From IMG/VR virus record IMGVR_UViG_3300028173_000020, positions 1 through 41,136 of that record: DNA of 41,136 bases; one strand, given 5' to 3'. Of this stretch, positions 20,274 through 28,880 are shown piece by piece. Source of the stretch: a virus. Under the pieces are notes generated by a model, which saw only the letters and a list, made by a program, of their open reading frames with translations, was not told the DNA's origin and did not search any database. Every line of letters begins with the position of its first letter. Position 1 is the first letter of the stretch. The position numbers were made by a program, and so were the translations under genes.

Positions 20274-20606
20274 TCAGTCGCCAGACCTCAAGACGGTACC
20301 GCTCGTCCGTGTGCGGCTGGAGATACGGGCGACGATATCAGATTTGCGCCCGTCATGGTCGATGCCCAGAGACTTCGCAATCTTGACCAGATCGGACTTA
20401 CGCAGATCGTCGAGGGGTAGGCCGCACTCGATAGTCGCGCGAGTGCATCCGCGGAACGCCAGTTGTACAACGGCGGGCTCGGGGAGGTAGGCCACATCGG
20501 AGCTAGCGTCGCCGTCACACACAACGCGCATTGCGCCGGCTGGAAGCTTGCGCTTCGTTCGTGACGGCATCGGCTCCCACTCGGTGGCGGTCAGAGTGTA
20601 TTTCAT
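20274..20606 (-). CDS. small SAP/Rho-N-like protein, possibly frameshifted
   Basis: A 110-residue protein. KYTLTATEWEPMPSRTKRK is followed by a mostly beta segment and a helical C-terminus LDDLRKSDLVKIAKSLGIDH, DGRKSDIVARI, reminiscent of the short SAP/Rho-N helix-extended-helix that binds nucleic acids. The end SSRTRTSGTVLRSGD looks less coding. In the -1 frame from about 20325 the reading is LQPHTDERYRLEVWRLIEQ and continues to a stop at 20248, which makes a GTGA with the endolysin start. So the real C-terminus may be in that frame. It overlaps the tail gene at 20603 by 4 nt. Confidence 0.55.
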   Translation of the reverse strand: MKYTLTATEWEPMPSRTKRKLPAGAMRVVCDGDASSDVAYLPEPAVVQLAFRGCTRATIECGLPLDDLRKSDLVKIAKSLGIDHDGRKSDIVARISSRTRTSGTVLRSGD

Positions 20607-21412
20607 GTCAGTTCAATCCAGTGGAGGTCTGACAGCTCAAGCGTCGCGCCATTTTGGATCTGCATCAGCAGCTTCTCGGCCGCTCCCGTGTGCAGCTTGC
20701 TCCGCGTGCACGCGACTCGGCGGGCCATATCAGACTCTTCGGTCGTCACCGAGGTCCACGTCTGATCGCCCGAGTAGTCGTACTCGTAGAACAGCCACTC
20801 AGCGCCCGACAGGTCGATCTCGCCTGTGTCAGCGACCAGCGCCGCGCCGCTGGACGTGTACATCCGCGTGTAACCGCCGGTACCAGCGGAGAATGTCAGC
20901 CGCGTCCAGTACCCACCAGGGCCGGACGCATAGAAGATATTGTCGCCCGCGTCGGTGCTCACTTTCCACTCGACGCGCATGATCACCAAGCCCTTCGCCG
21001 TCGCCGTCGTGGGCGTAAACTCCAACTTCGCCACGTCGTTTGTTGAGGGCGCGGTCAGGATCAATGCGCCATCCGCCGCTTTTGTGGCAGTCCCGCTGTT
21101 CGTCTCGGAGATCACAAACCCGCGATTCGTCAAGTCGCTGTCCGTGTCCTCGTCGTCCGCGATTGTGAAAAATGCGTCTCCGGTCGCGTCGCTAGAGTAC
21201 GCGGCGCAGCGGTCGTACATGGCCGTGGGCACGAGGATACCCGGCCCCCCTGCCGGCTTGTAGTAGTAGTAGTGGACGCCGGTGTCGGTGTCCTCGCCGA
21301 GGTCGCCGTCGGAGGCTGCGGCCATCGCCGTCAGCAGGGCGGTGTAGCCCGCCGCCGTGATGATGGTCGTGCCCGCGGCCGCTGGCGTGACGCCTGTTTG
21401 ATAGATAGGCAT
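20603..21412 (-). CDS. tail-fibre/lectin-like structural protein
   Basis: A 269-residue protein rich in Gly, Thr, Ser and Asp. A short N-terminus PIYQTGVTPAAAGTTIITAA is followed by a beta-rich C-terminal part (GLVIMRVEWKVSTDAGDNIF, TRLTFSAGTGGYTRMYTS, WLFYEYDYSGDQTW) resembling a concanavalin-type jelly roll. Such domains occur on phage tail tips, where they bind host surface glycans. It sits at the end of the tail block, before lysis genes, consistent with a receptor-binding role. The start is ATG 21412 with TGATG. The assignment is inference. Confidence 0.55.
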   Translation of the reverse strand: MPIYQTGVTPAAAGTTIITAAGYTALLTAMAAASDGDLGEDTDTGVHYYYYKPAGGPGILVPTAMYDRCAAYSSDATGDAFFTIADDEDTDSDLTNRGFVISETNSGTATKAADGALILTAPSTNDVAKLEFTPTTATAKGLVIMRVEWKVSTDAGDNIFYASGPGGYWTRLTFSAGTGGYTRMYTSSGAALVADTGEIDLSGAEWLFYEYDYSGDQTWTSVTTEESDMARRVACTRSKLHTGAAEKLLMQIQNGATLELSDLHWIELT

Positions 21413-21804
21413 CAGGGCTCCAGGCCTTCCGTGATGTGCACGGACACGGTGCCGCCGGTGGAGATCCCGTTGATGGCCTCGGTCGAGCACGGCTGGATCA
21501 GTTCGTAGAGTTCGCCGGCCGCGATCTTGATTCCGATGGTCGTGATCGCCGTTTGGCCGTCAATGCGGATGTAGACGGGATTGGTCGCATCCAGATTCTG
21601 GATTGAGCAGGAGACGCGCTTGGCGTTGGCGGCGCGCACGGCGGTGTTCGTTACCAACACGTCCGTCTGGTAGTGCGTGTAATCAACCGCGTGGTCGGTG
21701 TTGTAGGGGTTGGTCTTGACGGTGTTGGTGATGTCCGTGACCGCCGTGACGGTGGTGACGGTATCGACCGTGCCGTTGACGATGTGGACTGCTTGACGAG
21801 CCAT
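21412..21804 (-). CDS. small tail-associated beta protein
   Basis: A 130-residue protein, no family recognised. ARQAVHIVNGTVDTVTTVTA, TNPYNTDHAVDYTHYQTDV and VSCSIQNLDATNPVYIRIDG suggest a beta-sandwich like those of phage tail or capsid accessory proteins; the Asn-Leu-Asp-Ala-Thr-Asn-Pro-Val-Tyr pattern resembles small head or tail decoration proteins. GAGAGAG precedes ATG 21804. Coding up to that ATG overlaps a second frame with a credible start at 21923. Confidence 0.6.
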   Translation of the reverse strand: MARQAVHIVNGTVDTVTTVTAVTDITNTVKTNPYNTDHAVDYTHYQTDVLVTNTAVRAANAKRVSCSIQNLDATNPVYIRIDGQTAITTIGIKIAAGELYELIQPCSTEAINGISTGGTVSVHITEGLEP

Positions 21805-21923
21805 GTGTCTCTCTCGCGTGGAGGAAGCCCCTTGCGGGGCGCCGGGGAAGTCCCGGCAGGGTCACAGCGTGACCAGACGGTTACAGTATGGCTATTGTGG
21901 AGGCCGGTGTAAACCCACTTCAC
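21651..21923 (-). CDS. possible overlapping small protein (MKWVYTG)
   Basis: An ATG at 21923 makes ATGA with the upstream stop, and the first 45 residues (MKWVYTGLHNSHTVTVWS) look like short phage head/tail proteins. From about residue 46 the reading overlaps 21412-21804 in another frame and becomes Ser/Pro/Thr/Arg-rich, as a shadow frame would. Either a real short protein with a poor tail, or a former gene whose end was replaced. Low confidence. Confidence 0.3.
   Translation of the reverse strand: MKWVYTGLHNSHTVTVWSRCDPAGTSPAPRKGLPPRERDTWLVKQSTSSTARSIPSPPSRRSRTSPTPSRPTPTTPTTRLITRTTRRTCW
21805..21919 (-). other. 115-nt region with three hairpins
   Basis: GCCCC-TTGC-GGGGC (21827-21840), GCCGGG/CCCGGC (21841-21857) and GTCAC-AGC-GTGAC (21861-21873) lie in a row between two tail genes. 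If the 21651-21923 frame is not a gene, this is an intergenic leader of 21412-21804; no T-run follows. Confidence 0.4.
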
Positions 21924-22459
21924 AGTGACGTGGCGTCCTCGTAGCCGCGCACCATGTAGACCTTGCCGGTCTTGCCGGTCTTGGCCTTGTGGGACAGGAC
22001 AGCGTACGCGGTGTCTGCCACGGTGGAGGATGTCACCGACACATCGGTCTGCGTCCGCGTCGTCTTCTCGGTGCTCGCGCCACTGCCCCGACTCGCGGCG
22101 CCACTGGTGAATAGCTCGACCTTCACGGTCCCCTGCTCATGGTCGAAGGTCACGGTCAACGTGTCGCGGTCAGCCGCCATCTTGATCGGCATCCGCGCAA
22201 ACTCCACGTATGACGGGGAGGTCTCCGTGTCGATTGCAGCCCCCGGTGACTCTTCGCCGTACAGCGCAAGCTCAAACACCGCGTTGCGGGCACTCTTGGT
22301 GTAGCCGTGCGTCGAATTGTCGATCAGCGCCGTCGTCTCGTCGAAGGCGTCGGGAGTGTCGGACGCACCGCCGCCGATAGTCTTGGCTACTGCCAGGTGA
22401 GTCGCGCCCACAGCGTCGCCGAAGTCCACCCACGCGGTCGGATTCACAAAGTCAGTCAT
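21920..22459 (-). CDS. structural tail protein
   Basis: A 179-residue protein starting MTDFVNPTAWVDFGDAVGAT. It has AVAKTIGGGASDTPDAFDE, ARNAVFELALYGEESPGAA and TLTVTFDHEQGTVKVELFTS, a beta-rich composition typical of tail-tip accessory proteins. No family is recognised. It starts TDF like the next upstream gene (MTDFKK). ATG 22459 overlaps the upstream stop as ATGA. Confidence 0.6.
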   Translation of the reverse strand: MTDFVNPTAWVDFGDAVGATHLAVAKTIGGGASDTPDAFDETTALIDNSTHGYTKSARNAVFELALYGEESPGAAIDTETSPSYVEFARMPIKMAADRDTLTVTFDHEQGTVKVELFTSGAASRGSGASTEKTTRTQTDVSVTSSTVADTAYAVLSHKAKTGKTGKVYMVRGYEDATSL

Positions 22460-24033
22460 GGCACGTACTCGCTCGTGATGACGGTGAACGCTGGCAACCA
22501 CAGCCAGTCGAGCGACTGAGACGGCGTGATAGAATTTCCGTCCACGTCAACCACGTAGTCGGTGCCGTCGCGGGTCTCCGTCGTTGTCGGCCTGGCTTGG
22601 ATCTGGAGCAGCCGGTTGCTCGCTGTCGTCTGCGTGTCGTTGATGTCCAGGCGGACCAGGTGGAGGCCGCCCCAGCCCCGTCGTCGCGCCAAGGTCTGGA
22701 CGGGGAAAGATCCGCGCATGGAGTGGGACGCAAGTTCGGCCACCTCGTGGAGCTCTTGCAGCTTGAGCGCCCGCAAGAATCCATCCTCGGCACCGTAGAT
22801 CGGATGCGCATTGATGGACCTGATCCGCGTCGTCGCCGTCGAGCCCGTCACCGTGTTTGCAGACCAGCCGCCCGAGTAGCTGTTGAGCGTCACGCGGAAG
22901 TCGATGTCGAACGCGCGCTGTGCGTCGGTGTGGTGGGTGTGAGTCAGCACAACCGCGGCTAGCACCGTCAGCCTGCTTCGCTCCGTCTCCGACCCTGCGG
23001 TGTCCTCGCCCTTGTCGTCGTCGTAGTTGCCGACCAGTGCCGAGCCCAACGTTTGCCACGAGTCAGACGGGGCGTTGATCGGCTCGGCAGCTCCGAACGC
23101 CTGGACGGTGGTGCCGTTGTCCTGCAATTCGTTGTCGTACGCACCGCCAATGTGGTGGATGCGCGTGCGAGTCTTGAATTGCTGACGCATCCGTCGATAC
23201 ATCTCATTGAGGACGCTGACGGATGTAGGGTAGCCCGTGTGCAGCAGGTCCTCGAGCGCAAGCCGGGACTCGGTGCCCGTCTCGTAGACCCCCGCGCCGT
23301 ACAGCGTACACCGGCCGATCTCCGTCAGGGTGACGGTGTATGCCTCGGTCTGGTAGCCGGGATCGTGCTGGTCAAACGGGGGCCAGACGTACGCCACGTC
23401 ATTGGCGGTGTCGAGCCGGATCACGTTCTTGGTGTCCGGCGGATTCATCGTCTCGGAGTTCGTCGCGCTGGCGAATTCCGTGGTCCAGTCCAGCACGTAC
23501 CGCTTGGCAGCATCCAGCGTGAAAGCCGCCGATGTGAGCTGGTACTTGTGCAGTTGCACGACTTGATCTGTGTCGGCTGACACATTGTCCGTCTGCGCCG
23601 TCGATGTGTCCTTGTGCGAGCGGTAGAGCAGCACGACAGGCACCACGCGCCCGCCGTAGCCGGTAACGTCGAGCGTGAAGCTGATGATCGTCGCGGACCC
23701 CGGCGACTCGGTGGTAGTCAGGTCCGGAGTAACCACGCCGACGGCGTTGAGAATCGAAGCGCCAAAGTCCATCTCGACCTGGTCCACGTCCACGATGGCC
23801 TCGACAGTGATTTCATTGCAGCCAAGGCTCACGGGCCAGAAGCCCAGGAAAATCCCGCACGTCCAGTATGACGCCAGCAGCGGCCTGTCATCCACTCCCC
23901 ATGTCATGGACCCTCGCCGCATCCGGGACTCGTACGCCGCCTCGACATTGCGCGCGATGCCACGGAGCAGGAAGGCGTCGTACGGCTCCTCACCATTGGC
24001 CGCGTCGCGGTCGATCTTCTTGAAATCGGTCAC
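22456..24033 (-). CDS. large tail structural protein
   Basis: A 525-residue protein of beta-rich, Thr/Asp-rich composition with no recognised family. It begins TDFKKIDRDAANGEEPYDAF, then GIARNVEAAYESRMRRGSMT. Trp-containing strands recur through the chain (ASYWTCGIFLGFWPVSLG; DYVVDVDGNSITPSQSLDW). The GTG at 24033 makes GTGA with the upstream stop. Location after the hub-like protein suggests a tail-tip or baseplate component. Confidence 0.65.
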   Translation of the reverse strand: MTDFKKIDRDAANGEEPYDAFLLRGIARNVEAAYESRMRRGSMTWGVDDRPLLASYWTCGIFLGFWPVSLGCNEITVEAIVDVDQVEMDFGASILNAVGVVTPDLTTTESPGSATIISFTLDVTGYGGRVVPVVLLYRSHKDTSTAQTDNVSADTDQVVQLHKYQLTSAAFTLDAAKRYVLDWTTEFASATNSETMNPPDTKNVIRLDTANDVAYVWPPFDQHDPGYQTEAYTVTLTEIGRCTLYGAGVYETGTESRLALEDLLHTGYPTSVSVLNEMYRRMRQQFKTRTRIHHIGGAYDNELQDNGTTVQAFGAAEPINAPSDSWQTLGSALVGNYDDDKGEDTAGSETERSRLTVLAAVVLTHTHHTDAQRAFDIDFRVTLNSYSGGWSANTVTGSTATTRIRSINAHPIYGAEDGFLRALKLQELHEVAELASHSMRGSFPVQTLARRRGWGGLHLVRLDINDTQTTASNRLLQIQARPTTTETRDGTDYVVDVDGNSITPSQSLDWLWLPAFTVITSEYVP

Positions 24034-26291
24034 GACGTGTACTCCTTGCGATTGTCGCTGGACCCACCAAGCTGATTGCTTGCATCTGCGATGTACGCCC
24101 AGTCGTCGCGTTGGGCGCCGCTGGCCGCGGTCGAGTAATCCTCGAATCGCAGCACATCGCCCGCGACGATGGTCCCTGCGCCAGGCGACGCAGTCAGCAC
24201 CACCTTGTGAGATGCGACCACCAGTGAATCCACCTTGAGTCCCGTCTGCTTCGGCGTTCCGTACTGATCTGCGACCATCACAAAGTAGCCTGATGCGAAT
24301 CCATCCACGTCGTCGTCAACGGGGTCGTTCGCGTTGTTGCTGGTAAATTCATTTGGCTCAAGCACTATGGTGGCGTTGCCATGATCGTACGACTGGACAA
24401 TGCCCGACGGCGCGATTCTGCCCTGGCCCGCGTAGATCAAGCCCACGTCTCGCAGGATGTACGTAAGCGTCTGGTCCGACTCTGAGACGCGCTCAGTTCG
24501 GCCCGTCACAAGGTGGACGCGCGCCGTCACGCCGCGTGTGCCGTCGCCAGCGAACGAGCGGGAGTGTGTCACCGCCACCGTGTCGCCCAGCCATTGGTCG
24601 ATCAATCTCGACGTGCGACCCTCAAGCGCAGGGATCGCCGCGTGGAATCGCTGGAGGATGAGCGACACTTGAGCCAGCGCCACGTCCTGGTCGCTGTACG
24701 CGCTGCCGTCGATGCTGATGGCTGTCGTGTCGCCGCCTCGGGGCAGCCGCCGATAGTTGACCACATCCTTCGCGGAGATCGTCGAGCGGTTGCCACCCGG
24801 CCAGCCGCCGAACTCCAGCGTGATCCGCTCGATGGCCTCCTCCAATCGTCGGTCTTGCGGGATCGCCTCGTCGAGAAAGTCGGCCTCGATGATCGCGTTG
24901 GCGCCGCCAAACGGGGCCACGTCTGCGAAGCTGATAACACCGATCTTGCCCTCGACGGTGGGCCCGAGAACAGCCGCCCGCGGACGCAGGATCTTGTCGA
25001 TCACGTCCAGCAACTCCTCGGGGCCCTCAACCCCGATGTGCAGATTGTCCACAGGGTGGAGGTCGCCGCCCTGTCGGCCCCATGTCAGGATGCCGTCGAT
25101 GTCTACCAGCGGCTTGCGAACAGCGCCGGCCAGGTTCTCGATCGCTAGGTCATACGTTGCGTCGTTGTCGCCGCCTACGGTGGTCAGGAGCAACTGCAAG
25201 ATGAGTACCGACGGTGTCTGCGACAGTGGCAACGTATTGGTTGACGGCGTGGCGTTGTTGGCCGGCGCGTCACTGTGCGTGCTGTGAATCTCGCGGACAA
25301 AGATCGCCTGCGTGGCATCGTCAACGCCGAGGTCGGGCGAGCCACACGCTGGCGCGGCAGTCTCCAACTTGACCACGTCCTCGCCAATCAACCACTCGTC
25401 GTCATCGGTGTACGACGCCTTGAAGGCGTAGCCGCTCGGCTGCTCGACGATGAACAGGGCTTGGCGGTTGGCGTCGGTCGTGCCATAGCCCGAATCCAGC
25501 GCGGTCACGTCGCCGGTCGTGGACTCCCACTGGTCGAGTTGGAACCCTGCGATGGCGCCGCGCCATGCCCGATCCATGAGCTTGCGGCCACGCAGCGAGG
25601 TCAGCAAGTCGTCACAGTCAATGACGATTCGCTGTCCGTCGGGCGATGTCACCGACCGAACCACGCCCGTCCACCTCACGGACTCGTCGCCGTAGCCCGT
25701 AGCGTCCAGTGGCGTGCGGATCAACTGGACCAGACGCCCCGGCAGCGTGTACGCCGATGGCGTCGTGAACATCTCCACGTCGTCGTCGGAACTGACCCCG
25801 TGCGCTACGTCGTCCGTCTCCAGTTGCCCGCGCTGGATCGTGTAGTTGCCGCCGCCCTCGGATGCCAGATAGATGCACTCGCGCTCGAGGTGCAGCGCCA
25901 GCGGAGCCAGCCCGACATCGCCAAGGGTCGCAGTCGTGGCGCCCTGTGCCAGCGCAGCGGCAAGCCGCGTCGTCACCGACTCCTTGGCGGTCCAGAAGGA
26001 TTCCCAGACGGTGTTGGCCGCGTCGTCGTGGCCGACCAACTCAAAGCTCATCGAGTTGCCGCCGACACGGTCCGACACGAAGTCAACCTCAATCCCCACC
26101 TCTCGGGGGTAGCCAATCATCGTGTCCGCCACGTAGAGTGAATCCGGGTCGGACGTAGACGGCGCATCGAAGAAATTGCGATTCCACGCGAACCTGTACA
26201 GCTTGTTGCTGGCGGTGGACGCGGTCGGGTCGCCGTAGCCCTCCACCCGGATTGAGTACATGAACCGGGACGATGTGATCGACGGGGCCAT
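24030..26291 (-). CDS. large tail-tip/baseplate hub-like protein
   Basis: A 753-residue protein, the longest in the window. The N-terminus APSITSSRFMYSIRVEGYGD and repeated beta motifs (WTGVVRSVTSPDGQRIVIDC; LSQTPSVLILQLLLTTVG; GGWPGGNRSTISAKDVVNYR; GVTARVHLVTGRTERVSESD) resemble central tail hub proteins of siphoviruses, which close the tail below the tape measure and bind the host. ATG 26291 is chosen; a TTG two codons earlier makes a TTGA with the upstream stop. No hydrolase motif is evident. Confidence 0.7.
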   Translation of the reverse strand: MAPSITSSRFMYSIRVEGYGDPTASTASNKLYRFAWNRNFFDAPSTSDPDSLYVADTMIGYPREVGIEVDFVSDRVGGNSMSFELVGHDDAANTVWESFWTAKESVTTRLAAALAQGATTATLGDVGLAPLALHLERECIYLASEGGGNYTIQRGQLETDDVAHGVSSDDDVEMFTTPSAYTLPGRLVQLIRTPLDATGYGDESVRWTGVVRSVTSPDGQRIVIDCDDLLTSLRGRKLMDRAWRGAIAGFQLDQWESTTGDVTALDSGYGTTDANRQALFIVEQPSGYAFKASYTDDDEWLIGEDVVKLETAAPACGSPDLGVDDATQAIFVREIHSTHSDAPANNATPSTNTLPLSQTPSVLILQLLLTTVGGDNDATYDLAIENLAGAVRKPLVDIDGILTWGRQGGDLHPVDNLHIGVEGPEELLDVIDKILRPRAAVLGPTVEGKIGVISFADVAPFGGANAIIEADFLDEAIPQDRRLEEAIERITLEFGGWPGGNRSTISAKDVVNYRRLPRGGDTTAISIDGSAYSDQDVALAQVSLILQRFHAAIPALEGRTSRLIDQWLGDTVAVTHSRSFAGDGTRGVTARVHLVTGRTERVSESDQTLTYILRDVGLIYAGQGRIAPSGIVQSYDHGNATIVLEPNEFTSNNANDPVDDDVDGFASGYFVMVADQYGTPKQTGLKVDSLVVASHKVVLTASPGAGTIVAGDVLRFEDYSTAASGAQRDDWAYIADASNQLGGSSDNRKEYTS

Positions 26292-26293
26292 GG

Positions 26294-27196
26294 TCAACTC
26301 GCGTGCATCAGTTCAAAGTCGAGGTCGTACTTGAGCGGGGCGGGCTGCGCCTCGCGGGCGATAGAGTCCGCGCCTTGCAGCATCGGATTGAGCGGGAGCA
26401 CTTCCGTGTAGGTGCCCGCCGTATCCATGTCTCGGTGCCAGCGCGCGGTCTTGAGCGCGGTGGTCTTCTTGCCGCGCCACACGTCGATGAAGTCGTCCAG
26501 GGTGACGTTTGGATCCGCGCTGGTCTGCCCTGTCTCCAGGTGCCCAGCCTCAGCCGCCGCCCACTCAAAGACCGATGCAGCGTTGACGGTCAGGATGGAC
26601 ACAGCGCGCCGGGTGGTCGTGCCGCCTGCGTCCTGCGTCCCCTTGCCCGACGAGCTCAACGTCTCGATCACCGGCGTGAACTTCTTGGGCACGTCGCGCG
26701 CGAGCATGCAACCGGGGTACGCCTGGTGTGGAATCCACTGCTGGCCTGCGACATAGTCTGACGCCCACTCGTGCGTGTCGCCGGGGCTGGGCCCGTTCGT
26801 GGGCCCCTCGGTGTCGTTGATGAACCCGAAGTCCAGTCCGCCGATGATCGCAGGCTCGCGCCAGACGATGGAGGTGATATCGTCGCTTGCCGTGCCCACC
26901 GTGTAGGTGATGGTGACCATGCCCTTCATGTTGCCGCTGGACTGCTCGGCCACGGTGAACTCTCCGGGCGTGGCAAAGCCGCTGATAGCGTTGTTGGCGG
27001 CGTCCACCCAATCCTTGAGCAGGTTGTCCGCCCGCGTGTAGTCGCGGTTGGTGAACAGGTCGGACCCTGTGGTCAGGTCGAAGTTGACCGTCTGCGCGCC
27101 GTCGCTGGAGTCCGCGAAGTTGATCTGACAGTGCGTCGTCGCAGCCGCCGCGAGATTGTACGGCAGGCACAGCATCGGTGTCGTGAAGTCGGCCAT
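26294..27196 (-). CDS. distal tail/minor tail protein
   Basis: A 300-residue protein right after the tape measure gene, the usual place of distal tail or upstream tail proteins. ADFTTPMLCLPYNLAAAATT, INFADSSDGAQTVNFDLTT and RADNLLKDWVDAANNAISG are visible, followed by GDTHEWASDYVAGQQWIPH and a C-terminal EAQPAPLKYDLDFELMHAS. No specific family is recognised. The start ATG 27196 is one base after the tape-measure stop; upstream reading overlaps the tape measure gene and was rejected. Confidence 0.65.
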   Translation of the reverse strand: MADFTTPMLCLPYNLAAAATTHCQINFADSSDGAQTVNFDLTTGSDLFTNRDYTRADNLLKDWVDAANNAISGFATPGEFTVAEQSSGNMKGMVTITYTVGTASDDITSIVWREPAIIGGLDFGFINDTEGPTNGPSPGDTHEWASDYVAGQQWIPHQAYPGCMLARDVPKKFTPVIETLSSSGKGTQDAGGTTTRRAVSILTVNAASVFEWAAAEAGHLETGQTSADPNVTLDDFIDVWRGKKTTALKTARWHRDMDTAGTYTEVLPLNPMLQGADSIAREAQPAPLKYDLDFELMHAS

Positions 27197-27197
27197 G

Positions 27198-28880
27198 TCA
27201 GAATCCCGGCTGGAGGTGACGGAAACGGCGCCGGCGGAATGCGTCGTCCAGCACGGGCACCATGACCCGCTCCACAGACTCGCCAGCAATGTTGATGTCG
27301 AGCGCGATCATCTGTCCCTCACCGTCGTCTCGGCTGACGAGATCGCGGGCGAGCGATGACGCGATGCTGCTGGTCTGGAGCCCACCGCCACCACGCGCCG
27401 TGCCGCCGCCCCCGGTGGACGTGTTGGGCCCGATGGCCTGCATGGCGCCACCAGCCGCAATCAGCCCGACGCCAAACGCGACCGCGCCCGCAGACGCCTG
27501 GAACCCGGGGATGAGCGCAAAGCCCGACCCCGCGCCCACCAGCAGCGTCCCGAGTTGCACAGCGATGGCGCCGAGGTTGTTGAGCGCCGATGCCGCGAAC
27601 TCCCCAAACGACGACTTGCCCACAGCCAGCGCACCAAACGCCTGCGTCATGTTGATCCCGAGGTCGAGGAACGCGCCGCCGAGGTTGTCTTTGACGACAT
27701 CGCCGAGGGTGAGCACTTCGGGGATCGCGTCGGAGACTGCGGTGTTGAGTCGAGCCATTGCTGACAGCGAGTCCGCCGACATGCTGATTGCGGCGTCGCG
27801 GGTGGAGTCGAACGCCGCGTCAAGACTCGACGCGATGGCGCCTATGCCTGCGGACCCATCAAGACTTGCGAGCCGGCTGCGCTCGCGTGCGTCGCTGCGT
27901 GCCTTCTGCGAGTTCAGCGCGGCCAGGCTCCCAACCCGTGCGTCGCGCTCGCGGGCCCGTGCTGCCGCTCGCCCGCCTCCGCCTCGGCCACCTCGGCCTT
28001 TCGGCTTGCTCGCGAACCCGTCAAGCTCGCGCTGCGCAGCCGCTTCCATCCTGTCGGACTCACGCTGGCGACGCGCCTGAAATGCGATGTACTCGGGAGA
28101 CCCCGGCTTCATCCCCTTAGACTCCGTCGTCGTCGTCGTGACTGACCCGCCGCCGCCTGTAAGGATTGTCTCGGAGTTCGATGGTGCCCTGTTTATCCCG
28201 GTGAGGATTCGCACGGCGTTCATGAACTCGCCAGCGTCCATCAGTCGGTTGATTTCTCGGACCTCGTCGGCCACGCCGTGCAGACCGGTTGACATGTCGT
28301 CAAAGAACCCGCCGAGGCCAGCACGCTGAAAGATGAGTCCACCGACCTCCTCTTGCAGGGTGGTGAACGCCGCAGTCAGTCCGTCAGTTGATTCCTTGGC
28401 CTCGACGTTCTTCGCGATGAACGCGCCCACACTTTTGACCCCGAACGCCACAAGTGCCGCGCCAGCAGCTGCCGCCGCGATGCCCATCCGCGCGAACGAT
28501 AGGCCGAACTCCGAGAACTGCTGATCGGCCACGGCCACGTCAACCTTGAACCTGCCGAGCGCCTTCCCGAACTTGCCAACGCCCGTTTCGGTGCGGCTGG
28601 TCATGATTCGAAAGTGCTTCATCGACAACCGCGCCCGCTCGATTGGGTCGGCGATGTTGTCCTCGATGGCGTCGGCGATTGCCTTGCCTTTCTTTCCGAA
28701 GATGCGCAGCCGGTCGCCCGTGGCGTCTACCGCCGAGCGCAGCTTGTCGAAGCCGTCGGTGCTCTTTTCAAGTTCCTTGCCGACCTTCTCCAGTCTGGAT
28801 GACACCTCGCCGAGTTGCTGGTTCTGGTTCTCGGCCTCGACTTCAAACCGCGTGACGATTGTGCTCGTAAATTCAGCCAT
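27198..28880 (-). CDS. tail tape measure protein
   Basis: A 560-residue tail tape measure protein, relatively short. The N-terminal coiled-coil (FEVEAENQNQQLGEVSSRLE) leads to a first hydrophobic region (FARMGIAAAAAGAALVAFGV), then helical and Gly/Arg-rich parts, and a second hydrophobic stretch (LGTLLVGAGSGFALIPGFQA) typical of the membrane-interacting end. It sets tail length and is ejected on infection. By the rule of about 1.5 angstrom per residue, the tail would be about 80-85 nm. The start ATG 28880 abuts the preceding TAG. Confidence 0.85.
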   Translation of the reverse strand: MAEFTSTIVTRFEVEAENQNQQLGEVSSRLEKVGKELEKSTDGFDKLRSAVDATGDRLRIFGKKGKAIADAIEDNIADPIERARLSMKHFRIMTSRTETGVGKFGKALGRFKVDVAVADQQFSEFGLSFARMGIAAAAAGAALVAFGVKSVGAFIAKNVEAKESTDGLTAAFTTLQEEVGGLIFQRAGLGGFFDDMSTGLHGVADEVREINRLMDAGEFMNAVRILTGINRAPSNSETILTGGGGSVTTTTTESKGMKPGSPEYIAFQARRQRESDRMEAAAQRELDGFASKPKGRGGRGGGGRAAARARERDARVGSLAALNSQKARSDARERSRLASLDGSAGIGAIASSLDAAFDSTRDAAISMSADSLSAMARLNTAVSDAIPEVLTLGDVVKDNLGGAFLDLGINMTQAFGALAVGKSSFGEFAASALNNLGAIAVQLGTLLVGAGSGFALIPGFQASAGAVAFGVGLIAAGGAMQAIGPNTSTGGGGTARGGGGLQTSSIASSLARDLVSRDDGEGQMIALDINIAGESVERVMVPVLDDAFRRRRFRHLQPGF

